DNA of 39,701 nt from Rikenellaceae bacterium DTU049 (GTDB taxonomy: Bacteria > Bacteroidota > Bacteroidia > Bacteroidales > DTU049), in contig LFTI01000102.1 in assembly GCA_001513285.1 (NCBI GenBank), positions 1-39,701 of the forward strand, written 5' to 3'. The translations under genes and the position numbers were made by a program. The notes under the pieces were generated by a model. That model was not told the DNA's origin, searched no databases, and saw only the letters and a list, made by a program, of their open reading frames with translations. Of the stretch, positions 29,333 to 38,221 are shown one piece after another (position 1 is the first letter of the stretch; each line of letters starts with the position of its first letter).

Positions 29333-30598
29333 TTAAATATTTCTTACAATAGCATTAGCATATGAATACCAAGATTTTTCTTGAGCAATTTTATCTATAT
29401 TTGTTCTATCAATGGGCTGCTTAATAATTTTGTTCATAGCTTCTGCCATAGAATGTATATCATGAGCATCTGCTAGATAGCCATTTACACCATTAATAAT
29501 AGTCTCGGGGAAATGTCCGACAGCAGTAGCTATGATTGGAATTCTAAAATTATATGCCATAGATTCTACACCAGAGGGAGTAGCATATTCATAAAACAAA
29601 ACAATAGCATCACTTACCTGAAAATATTTATATACTTCTTCATTTGGCACATATTCTATTACAGATACTACTTTGTCTTGTATGCCTAATTCAGTTATCA
29701 ACTCTAGTGGACGATAATTATCTTCACTTTCAGTATTTTTTCTGAAAATGCTTTGAGCAATATTAAAAATCCACTTTTTGGCTCTTGTAGTCCATTTTTT
29801 CTTATCTAAAGTAGACCAAAAAGCTTCACCTACAATCAGTAAGGAGACATCGTTTCGCTCTTTTGCTAATTCTGCAAAAGCCTTTATAGCATTATGTAAG
29901 CCTTTATATTTGCGAATAAATCCAAAAAATAGAAATACATATTTTCGCAATCCTAGTTCATTTTTGAAAGCTTCTACATCAAAATTTTCATTAGGCTTAA
30001 ACATGTCATAGATAGGATGATAGAGATGTATCACTTGTGAATTTTTATTTTTAGGATCAAATTCAGAAACTAAATTAAGTTGCCTATTGTGTAAAACATC
30101 ACAAAGTTCATCGTAAGTTTTTTTAGAATGAACAATAAAATGAGGGACATGCTTGAGAGCAAATTTGGTAAAAAATTTGTCTAATGAACTGCTCTCTTTT
30201 TGCACCACAAAATGGAGATCAAAAATTATATTTATATTAGAATGTTTTTTTAACCACGTAACAATATATTTCAGTGGTAATCCCTGCAGAGCAATAGACC
30301 ATTGAAAAATAGCTACATCTGGATTAATGTCTTTAATAAGTTTAGCAGTTTTTGTCCAACTAAAAGGATTATTGTAATTAGTCAGATAATGTACTTTGAT
30401 ATCAGTGTCTTTGATAGCATTGTATCTACTTTTTCTGTCAATAAAATCGCGTGGTATAATAGAGGGATATTGATTTGTCCATGAAACTATATGTACCTCT
30501 GAGTTGTCAAATTCGCTAAAAGCTTTTGATAGAGATGTATTATAATTAGCTAGTCCTCCTTTAAATTGAGGACCAGGACCGAAACAAACTATCCTCAT
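29333..30598 (-). CDS. Glycosyltransferase family 4-like
   Basis: GPGPQFKGGLANYNTSLSKAF; LFFGFIRKYKGLHNAIKAF; ATPSGVESMAYNFRIPIIAT. Confidence 0.87.
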   Translation of the reverse strand: MRIVCFGPGPQFKGGLANYNTSLSKAFSEFDNSEVHIVSWTNQYPSIIPRDFIDRKSRYNAIKDTDIKVHYLTNYNNPFSWTKTAKLIKDINPDVAIFQWSIALQGLPLKYIVTWLKKHSNINIIFDLHFVVQKESSSLDKFFTKFALKHVPHFIVHSKKTYDELCDVLHNRQLNLVSEFDPKNKNSQVIHLYHPIYDMFKPNENFDVEAFKNELGLRKYVFLFFGFIRKYKGLHNAIKAFAELAKERNDVSLLIVGEAFWSTLDKKKWTTRAKKWIFNIAQSIFRKNTESEDNYRPLELITELGIQDKVVSVIEYVPNEEVYKYFQVSDAIVLFYEYATPSGVESMAYNFRIPIIATAVGHFPETIINGVNGYLADAHDIHSMAEAMNKIIKQPIDRTNIDKIAQEKSWYSYANAIVRNI

Positions 30599-30603
30599 AA
30601 AAA

Positions 30604-31659
30604 TTATTTATTTTGATTTAATTTATCTAATTGTGCTTTATAAACTCTATACATACCCTCTTCTAAGCTAATTTTTGGACGCCAATCGAAGGTAGAAAAT
30701 ACTTTAGTCATATCCGCATAGCGAGAATGGACCCCCATAGGTTTATCTATTAGTGGCTTAATAGTAGGTTTATAACCAGCAAATTTACTAAATAAGTCTA
30801 TTATCTCTAAAAATGATGTAAGTTTACCTGAACCGATATTCCATCCTGAGCCATCTTGCACATTATCCATTAAAACAAAAATAAAATCGATAATATCATC
30901 AATATGAATAAAATCTCGAGCTTGCTTGCCAGTGCCCCATACAACAAAAGGATTTTCTTTAGCAGCAGCACGAGCAGCTAAGGCAGGTACTGGATAACTG
31001 AGATCTTGATCTTCGCCATAACCACTAAATGGTCTGATACATACTACTTTGAGTCCATAATGTTTAGCAGCTATCTTTGCTAAAAATTCACCAGTAAGTT
31101 TTGACCAACCGTAGGTCATATCTGGCACACCGATACGTAATGAATCAAAATCGATATATTCTTCTTTGAGAGCTAGAGCAGTATCCTCAGTTTGCAAATC
31201 TACAGGATATGCAGCACTACTACTAGGATAGAGAAGTCTATCAGGCATATTACGTACTGCCCAATAAAATAGTTCAGCATCAATAGATAGATCTAATCCC
31301 ACTTGTATAGGATCTCCATCTATTTTCATTCGTCCACCAACTATTGCTGCAAAATGGAATACATCTGAAAATTTATCAAAATCTAATTTGTAAGTATCTT
31401 GAATATATCTAGGATTTTCTCGAAAATTAAAGAGCAATTCTCTTAAATCACCTTTCCAGAAATAAACTCTTTTATCAGGATCTAAAACTTCTAAACCATT
31501 ATAATCGGATGGATGATAATTTGTGAACCATTCTCTTGGATGAATGCCGATGCTTAAGTCATCAACCATAAAAATATGATCTGTAGTAGTGGTGTACAGC
31601 CTTTTAACCATATTTCTACCTACAAATCCACATGCTCCAGTTACAAGATTTATTTTCAT
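30604..31659 (-). CDS. NAD-dependent epimerase/dehydratase (extended SDR)
   Basis: VTGACGFVGRNMVKRL, YPSSSAAYP, YGWSKLTGE, RDFIHIDDII, NIGSGKLTSF. Confidence 0.9.
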   Translation of the reverse strand: MKINLVTGACGFVGRNMVKRLYTTTTDHIFMVDDLSIGIHPREWFTNYHPSDYNGLEVLDPDKRVYFWKGDLRELLFNFRENPRYIQDTYKLDFDKFSDVFHFAAIVGGRMKIDGDPIQVGLDLSIDAELFYWAVRNMPDRLLYPSSSAAYPVDLQTEDTALALKEEYIDFDSLRIGVPDMTYGWSKLTGEFLAKIAAKHYGLKVVCIRPFSGYGEDQDLSYPVPALAARAAAKENPFVVWGTGKQARDFIHIDDIIDFIFVLMDNVQDGSGWNIGSGKLTSFLEIIDLFSKFAGYKPTIKPLIDKPMGVHSRYADMTKVFSTFDWRPKISLEEGMYRVYKAQLDKLNQNK

Positions 31660-31865
31660 ATTATTTTAATTTTTAGCAAATTTACTTTAATTTATTTAAA
31701 GGAAATTATAATTTTTTTAAATGTTAGTGAATTATAGTTAATTTTCTAGTTTATTACTAGAATGAGTATATTTTTTTGAATATAATATAAAAAATGATTT
31801 AGCTCCAACCTTTCTTACATTTTTTTAAATTGTTTTTACTCTTCTTTTTGTAATTTTACAAAAAA

Positions 31866-32717
31866 ATGACTTTAGGTGAAGCTAAGAAAATTTTAAATGA
31901 GTTCATACCTAAGTATTACTATTCTGATTCTGTAGAACCTTTAGTAAGAGATTTATTAATGTATATTCTAGATATAAGCAAAATAGAATATTTATGCTTA
32001 ACTTCTAATTATATTTTGACTAATGATGAATTATTAAAATTTGAAGATGTAATCAAGCAATTAAAAGATGAAAAACCTATACAATATATTTTAGGCGAGG
32101 TAGATTTTTTAGATTTTAAATTTCAAGTAAACGAAAATGTCCTAATTCCTAGACCTGAAACAGAACAACTTGTATTATTAGCAAAAAAAATTTTAGATTC
32201 GGATAGTTATGTTCCAAATACAATTGTAGATATCGGAACTGGTAGTGGATGTATAGCTATAGCTATGAAAAAATTGTTTCCCAAAAGTAATGTTTTCGGT
32301 ATTGATATATCAAAAGCTGCTATTGATTTAGCACAAAATAATGCTCATAAATATGAATTGAATGTGGAGTTTTATCAATTAGATATTTTAAAGGATGATT
32401 TTAATTTGTTTAATTATGATGTACTCATAAGTAATCCTCCTTATGTTTTAGAATATGAAAAAAATGAAATGAATGATAATGTAACTAGGTGGGAACCTCA
32501 TTTAGCTCTTTTTGTGCCTAATGATGATCCTATAATTTTTTATAAAAAGCTAATTACTAATTTTTTTGAAAATAGAATGTCAAAATTTGCTTTTTTTGAG
32601 ATTAATCCATTGAGTTATAATTTATTAGTTGATTTTTTAAATAGTTATTCATTGTTTTCATATTCTTTTTTTAATGATTACAAAGGTGAAATAAGGTATT
32701 TAGTTATAAAAAAATAA
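31866..32717 (+). CDS. prmC: Release factor glutamine methyltransferase
   Basis: PIQYILGEVDFLDFKFQVNENVLIPRPETEQLV, VDIGTGSGCIAIAM, ISNPPYV. Confidence 0.93.
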   Translation: MTLGEAKKILNEFIPKYYYSDSVEPLVRDLLMYILDISKIEYLCLTSNYILTNDELLKFEDVIKQLKDEKPIQYILGEVDFLDFKFQVNENVLIPRPETEQLVLLAKKILDSDSYVPNTIVDIGTGSGCIAIAMKKLFPKSNVFGIDISKAAIDLAQNNAHKYELNVEFYQLDILKDDFNLFNYDVLISNPPYVLEYEKNEMNDNVTRWEPHLALFVPNDDPIIFYKKLITNFFENRMSKFAFFEINPLSYNLLVDFLNSYSLFSYSFFNDYKGEIRYLVIKK

Positions 32718-32742
32718 AGGGGTTCATTTTGCGAACCCCTTT
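32716..32742. terminator. Terminator hairpin overlapping the prmC stop codon
   Basis: aaaggggttc-attttgc-gaaccccttt between convergent prmC and hsp20. Confidence 0.85.
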
Positions 32743-32769
32743 ACTTCCTGCCATTTGCAAGCAATTTTA

Positions 32770-33207
32770 TTATTTAATTTTAATTTCTTTACCTTTCTTT
32801 TCGATTCTTTCTTTTATTTTAGGTAGATTGAGATACAAGATACCATCTTTATATTCAGCTTCTATTTTGTCTTTATCGATATAATCTGGTACTATAAAGC
32901 TTCTGCTAAAGCTTTGATAGTTAAATTCTCTACGTCTGTAGCGTTTGTCTTTTTCTTCTTTTTCCTGTGACTTTTCAGTGTAGATAGTTAAAACATCATT
33001 GTCTAGAGATACTTTGAAATCATCTTTATTAAAGCCAGGAGCAGCTACTTCTATTTGAAATTTATTCTCATCTTCGCTTACATTAACAGCAGGTGCATTA
33101 AATTGTTCAGGCATATAAAAGAATTCTTTTAAAAAATCATCACCAAAAAATTCATCAATTATTCTTGGCAGGAAGTTTTCACTTCTGGATGCAGGTAATA
33201 ATGCCAT
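32770..33207 (-). CDS. Hsp20/alpha-crystallin small heat shock protein
   Basis: PAVNVSEDENKFQIEVAAPGFNKDDFKVSLDNDVLTI; FSRSFIVPDYIDKDKIEAEYKDGILYLNLPK. Confidence 0.95.
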   Translation of the reverse strand: MALLPASRSENFLPRIIDEFFGDDFLKEFFYMPEQFNAPAVNVSEDENKFQIEVAAPGFNKDDFKVSLDNDVLTIYTEKSQEKEEKDKRYRRREFNYQSFSRSFIVPDYIDKDKIEAEYKDGILYLNLPKIKERIEKKGKEIKIK

Positions 33208-33215
33208 ATTTTTCT

Positions 33216-33225
33216 CCTCCTTTCT
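33216..33225 (-). promoter_or_regulatory. Extended Shine-Dalgarno site for hsp20
   Basis: mRNA sense AGAAAGGAGG, 8 nt before ATG. Confidence 0.75.
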
Positions 33226-33458
33226 TTTTTTATTTCTATTTATTCAATATCAATTTTTATACCAGTGGATTTTTTATTAGTTATAATTTATTGATTTACT
33301 TTAATTTATGTTTGAATTTTAGAATTAATTACTGCCAAAATGACATTAATTTTGTTTGTTTTTAAAATATTATGCTAATTTGACATACTAAAATCATTTA
33401 ATACATATCGAATGTAGAGATAATAAACTATGAGATATAATCTATATAAAGTAAACTT

Positions 33459-34820
33459 TTATAATTTATTATTTTTTAATAATTCATCAATATTTAGTTG
33501 CCAATTATCGAAATTGCCACTACTCATCAGGAGTATCACAGCTGGAAACTTAATGTTTTTATTAATATAATTTTGAATTTCATTAATATCTGTAGTTACA
33601 AACAAATTAGGATGATCAAAAGCTGCCAGTACATCATCAGTAGATAAATCTGGTAATTGTTTTAAAGTAATGGCGTGTTTACTATAAAAAACTATTGGAA
33701 GATCAGCATTTACTAATGAATTTCGGTATTGAGGAATAAAAATTTTATTTAAACTGGAGTAGGTATGTAATTCAAAAACTGAGATAAGTTGCCTATCTGG
33801 ATAACGTTCTTTGACAGCATTTATTGTAGCTTTCACCTTTGATGGTGCATGAGCAAAATCTCTATAAATTAATAATTTGTCATTTTCAAAATATTTTTCT
33901 AATCTTTTTTCGGCAGATTTATAGCTCATCATAGCTTGGCAGAAAGATTTAGTGTCTATTCCCAGATACTCACAAACGCAGTGAGCAGCTGCGATATTTT
34001 GCATATTATGTTTCCCGAAAATTTGCAAAGGGAATAATTCTCCTAAATAATTTAAATAAAAGATACCTTTATTTACGACATATGAGAAAGTAGAATAATA
34101 TTGAGGAGAAACATTCAAATTAGTATTGTCTAAAATGCTATGTACAGTAGGTTCATCTACGGCAAATAGAGCACCGTCCGCAGGAATAATTTCTGCAAAT
34201 TTTTTAAATTGTTCTAAATATATATCTAAGGTAGGAAAAACATTAGCATGATCCCAATCTATACCATTTATTATGCCTATATTTGGTCTATAAACTAAAA
34301 ATTTGGGGATAGGGAGCTCTGCACTAGCCAAATATTCATCACCTTCGATAATGATAAAAGGTGCATCACTGCTTAATTTTACATTATATTCAAAGCCATT
34401 CACTTTAGATCCTACTAAATAGTCAAAAGACATATTTAAGTAATTACATATATGCATTATCATTCCAGTTACAGAGGTTTTGCCATGACTACCACCAATG
34501 ACTATTCTTATTTTATTTTTAGAATGTTCATAAATAAATTCTGGTAATGATAAAATTTTGATGCCAAGTTCTTTTGCTTTATGCAATTCAGGATTATCTG
34601 CTCTAGCATGCATCCCTGAGATAATCAAATCAATATCTGGAGAAATATTTTCTGACCAAAACCCAATATATTGAGGTAATAAATTATATTTTTTTAAGTT
34701 ATCTTTTGCGGGATTAAAAATTTCATCATCAGAGCCGCTAACAACATGTCCTGCTTGCTGTAGAGCAATTGCCAATTGATGCATTACTGCGCCACCTATA
34801 GCTATTATATGTATTCTCAT
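33459..34820 (-). CDS. mpl: UDP-N-acetylmuramate:L-alanyl-gamma-D-glutamyl-meso-diaminopimelate ligase
   Basis: MRIHIIAIGGAVMHQLAIALQQAGHVVSGSDDEIF, GGSHGKTSVTGMI, EGDEYLAS, YRDFAHAPSKVKATI. Confidence 0.92.
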   Translation of the reverse strand: MRIHIIAIGGAVMHQLAIALQQAGHVVSGSDDEIFNPAKDNLKKYNLLPQYIGFWSENISPDIDLIISGMHARADNPELHKAKELGIKILSLPEFIYEHSKNKIRIVIGGSHGKTSVTGMIMHICNYLNMSFDYLVGSKVNGFEYNVKLSSDAPFIIIEGDEYLASAELPIPKFLVYRPNIGIINGIDWDHANVFPTLDIYLEQFKKFAEIIPADGALFAVDEPTVHSILDNTNLNVSPQYYSTFSYVVNKGIFYLNYLGELFPLQIFGKHNMQNIAAAHCVCEYLGIDTKSFCQAMMSYKSAEKRLEKYFENDKLLIYRDFAHAPSKVKATINAVKERYPDRQLISVFELHTYSSLNKIFIPQYRNSLVNADLPIVFYSKHAITLKQLPDLSTDDVLAAFDHPNLFVTTDINEIQNYINKNIKFPAVILLMSSGNFDNWQLNIDELLKNNKL

Positions 34821-34847
34821 AAATTATCTATTTTTTTAGTATAGTAT

Positions 34848-35834
34848 TTAAGAATCTAATTTCACATTTAAATAATTTAGATAAGATTTTACTAAATCAA
34901 GCGGGTACAATTGATAGCTTTGATTAGCTAATTCTAAAGATTTATCCAATTGCCCCATAAATTCGTAGATTATAGCCAAGTTGTAAAGAGCTTTTGCTAG
35001 TATTATTTTATCATTTTCATTATCAATACCAATATTAATATATTTTTCATAAATTGCTTTAGCATTATCAATATCTTCGATTTTGAGTAATTTAAAAGCT
35101 TTTTTAAAATCTTTATTTGTATTAGTATATATGCCTCTCACTGTTGTCATTTGAGGTGGAGAAAGTTGCTTAATGACACTTCGTGCAAATGAATATCCCC
35201 AATCTACTGTGAAGTCTTGAGTTTTGAAAATATTTTTCAATGCTTCAGCTTTTGTGTTACCAGTAGCATTAAAAATAGGTTCCTGCGAAAAATCAAAATG
35301 TCGAACTGATCCATTTCTATCATAAATGCGCATAATAGCTCTGAAAACTCCTTTTCGTGAAGCATAATAAATAGTTGTACCACCATAATCTATAGAAGTT
35401 TCTTGCCTGTTTTCCTGAATATTATTATCAAAAAAAGCTTTAAAATAATCTAGGGTGATTAACCAACAAGCATTATTGTTGTTCAAAATATATTGAGCAG
35501 TATCAGCACTCAATGTATCATCCAGATTATTAATATTTGCAATGGGCAATTCTATTAATTCTACATCAAAATTTAATTTTTTTAAAGTATCCAATAAAAA
35601 ATTAATCGTAGCTATAGATCCCTGTCTCTCTAAGCCTCTGAAAAGGTAGTCTAAGGACTCAACCTGCTCTAAATCTTTGTCTTTTGTAATCCTATTGGCT
35701 ATAAGAAATTTTTTTGTTGTACAATTATCATCAGATAAATAAAATTGTGAAGAACGCTCCCATTTATAATATTTCACTTCTGTACATGACAATAAAAAAA
35801 CAAATGCAAAGAAAATAAAGTATTTGAATTTCAT
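34848..35834 (-). CDS. Conserved Bacteroidota lipoprotein with C-terminal TPR-like region (possibly DUF6340-like)
   Basis: Lipobox LLSC; KFLIANR; ALYNLAIIYEFMGQLDKSLELANQSYQLYP. Confidence 0.6.
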   Translation of the reverse strand: MKFKYFIFFAFVFLLSCTEVKYYKWERSSQFYLSDDNCTTKKFLIANRITKDKDLEQVESLDYLFRGLERQGSIATINFLLDTLKKLNFDVELIELPIANINNLDDTLSADTAQYILNNNNACWLITLDYFKAFFDNNIQENRQETSIDYGGTTIYYASRKGVFRAIMRIYDRNGSVRHFDFSQEPIFNATGNTKAEALKNIFKTQDFTVDWGYSFARSVIKQLSPPQMTTVRGIYTNTNKDFKKAFKLLKIEDIDNAKAIYEKYINIGIDNENDKIILAKALYNLAIIYEFMGQLDKSLELANQSYQLYPLDLVKSYLNYLNVKLDS

Positions 35835-36153
35835 TTTTATAAGTTATTTCGTTCAAAATTATTAAAATAATTAAATATATCTATGTTTAAATTTAAAATA
35901 TGAAATATGGTAAAACCTGATCACGAATAAATTTTGTTTTTACAAAAATACTAAATTTTATATCAGTTAAATTGCATTTTATTACTATTATTTGACTGAA
36001 ATATAGTCTCATGATAATTTTATTAAGTTGATTAATTATTTTTTCAGAAGATTTTTTTAATATCTTCTAGATGCTGCTATTATATTTATCATTTGTAAAG
36101 ATTATTATAGATACTTAATATAATTTTGCAAAAATCAATATTAATATAATATT

Positions 36154-37797
36154 ATGAGTAAAAAAGTTGTAATTATAGGTGGAGTAGCAGGTGGAGCCTC
36201 TACTGCAGCTAGATTGAGAAGATTAGATGAGAATACAGAAATCAAAATTTTCGAACGTGGTAAATATATCTCGTATGCTAATTGCGGATTACCATATTAT
36301 GTAGGGAATATTATTAAAGAAAGAGACTCATTGCTTGTGCAGACAACTCAAAAAATGAAAAAAAGATTTAATATTGATATTTATACTTTGCATGAAGTCC
36401 TTAAAATAGATAGAGCAAATAAATCATTAATAATTAAAAATTTACAAACTAATGAAATTTTTCAAGAAACTTATGATATTTTAGTTTTATCTAGTGGAGC
36501 CGAACCTATTAAGCCGCCAATAAAAGGAATAGACACTGCTAAGAATGTTTTTAACCTTCGTGATATTCCTGATGCAGATAAAATAAAAAATTTCATAGAA
36601 ACTAAAAATCCTAAAAAAGCTATAGTCATTGGTGGTGGATTTATTGGCATAGAGATAGCAGATAATTTGTTTGCAAGAGGTCTAAACGTTACACTTGTAG
36701 AAAAGGCCGACCAGATTTTAGTCCAATTAGATAAAGAAATGGCTACTATTTTACATAAACATATAATAGACAAAGGAATAGAATTAATCTTATCTGATAG
36801 TGTAGAAGAATTTAAAAATAATGGAACTACATTAGTGCTTAATAGCGGCAAACAAATAGATTCAGATCTTACAATTTTATCTATTGGCGTTAAACCAGAA
36901 AGTAATTTAGCTAAAGATGCGGGATTAGACATAGGTATCACTGGAGGAGTACAAGTAAACGAATATTTACAAACTTCAGATGAAAGTATTTATGCTATCG
37001 GTGATGTGATAGAAGTGAGAGATTTCATAACTGGATTGCCTGCATTAAAGCCATTAGCTGGTCCGGCAAATAAACAAGGCAGAATAGTAGCTAATAATAT
37101 TTGTGGGAAAAATGAAAAATACTTAGGTACTATAGGCACCTCAGTAGTCAAGGTTTTTGATATGACAGCAGCCTCAATAGGTAATAATGAAAAAATGTTA
37201 AAAAATGCAGGAATTTCTTATGAAACTGTACATATTTCGCCACCTTCTCATGCAACTTATTATCCAGGAGCAACCACTATTTTTATGAAATTAATTTTTG
37301 ATAAAAATAATGGTAAAATATATGGTGCTCAAGCCGTAGGATATGATGGAGTAGACAAAAGAATAGATGTGCTATCGACTGCTATTAGGGGAGGTATGAC
37401 TGTGATGGATTTGCAATATTTGGAATTAGCTTATGCACCTCCTTTCTCATCAGCTAAAGATCCTGTAAATATGCTTGGTTATGTAGCTACTAATGTGATA
37501 GATGGTGATTTAGAAATAATTTATTGTGATGAATTTATTAATTTGAAAAAGGATAATGTAGTTATAGTAGATGTATGTGAACCTATAGAGAGAGTAGAAG
37601 GCTACATAGATGGTTCTATAAATATTCCTCTGAATGATTTGAGAAATAGATTAGATGAGCTACCTAAAGATAAAATGATTTATGTCTATTGCCAGCAAGG
37701 CTTGAGATCTTATATAGCTTATAGAATTTTGAAACAAAATGGTTTTAACGTTAGAAGTCTTGATGGTGGATACAGATTCTATCTTAATTACATTTAA
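36154..37797 (+). CDS. CoA-disulfide reductase-type FAD/NAD oxidoreductase with C-terminal rhodanese domain
   Basis: IIGGVAGGASTAARLRRLDE, SYANCGLPYYVG redox Cys, AIGDVIEV; C-terminal VDVCEPIERVEGYIDGSINIPL...VYCQQGLRSYIAYRIL. Confidence 0.93.
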   Translation: MSKKVVIIGGVAGGASTAARLRRLDENTEIKIFERGKYISYANCGLPYYVGNIIKERDSLLVQTTQKMKKRFNIDIYTLHEVLKIDRANKSLIIKNLQTNEIFQETYDILVLSSGAEPIKPPIKGIDTAKNVFNLRDIPDADKIKNFIETKNPKKAIVIGGGFIGIEIADNLFARGLNVTLVEKADQILVQLDKEMATILHKHIIDKGIELILSDSVEEFKNNGTTLVLNSGKQIDSDLTILSIGVKPESNLAKDAGLDIGITGGVQVNEYLQTSDESIYAIGDVIEVRDFITGLPALKPLAGPANKQGRIVANNICGKNEKYLGTIGTSVVKVFDMTAASIGNNEKMLKNAGISYETVHISPPSHATYYPGATTIFMKLIFDKNNGKIYGAQAVGYDGVDKRIDVLSTAIRGGMTVMDLQYLELAYAPPFSSAKDPVNMLGYVATNVIDGDLEIIYCDEFINLKKDNVVIVDVCEPIERVEGYIDGSINIPLNDLRNRLDELPKDKMIYVYCQQGLRSYIAYRILKQNGFNVRSLDGGYRFYLNYI

Positions 37798-37849
37798 TGT
37801 AATTTTTCAAATTTTCTAAAACTTTTATTTTTAAATATTTTGACAGTTA

Positions 37850-38215
37850 AATATTAACCACAAAGTTCTCAAAGAATTTACAAAGAACACAGAGAATAAT
37901 AGAATTAAAAGGCTGAAAAATAGTACTTTGTGAACTTTGTGTAATATCTTGGTGCTCTTTGTATGCATTTGTGGATTAATAAATATCTAGCCCACAATGT
38001 TTATAATTTCATCCACAGATTTACACAAATTAACACTAATGATTTAGTTTTCTGAGTGCTTTTGTAAATTAAATTACTAATATCTTGTTAAAATAATCAA
38101 CTCCTCAACTAATCAACATATATCTTTAATTTGTGCTCATTTGTGTGAATTTGTGGACAATAATAACAATTGGAAAATTAAAAATAATTAACCCACAATA
38201 AACATTATAGAACCA
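37850..38215. repeat. Repeat family copy 4 (inverted relative to copies 1-3): CACAAAG-type and CACAAAT-type cores in tandem, one clear terminal repeat
   Basis: Right end acccacaataaacattatagaacca; CACAAAG core approx 37855-37962; CACAAAT core 38011-38157. Confidence 0.85.
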
Positions 38216-38221
38216 TTATTT

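Noticed and set aside
29333-31659. Glycosyltransferase plus epimerase as a polysaccharide biosynthesis cluster
   Set aside because: Only two genes; too small to claim a cluster or product from this window.
36471-36941. 156-aa minus-strand ORF within the CoA-disulfide reductase gene
   Set aside because: Antisense to a clear flavoprotein; no independent support.
16200-38160. CRISPR array suggested by repeated CACAAAG/CACAAAT units
   Set aside because: Units are 9-10 nt with no unique 30-nt spacers and are arranged as inverted arms; no cas genes in the window.
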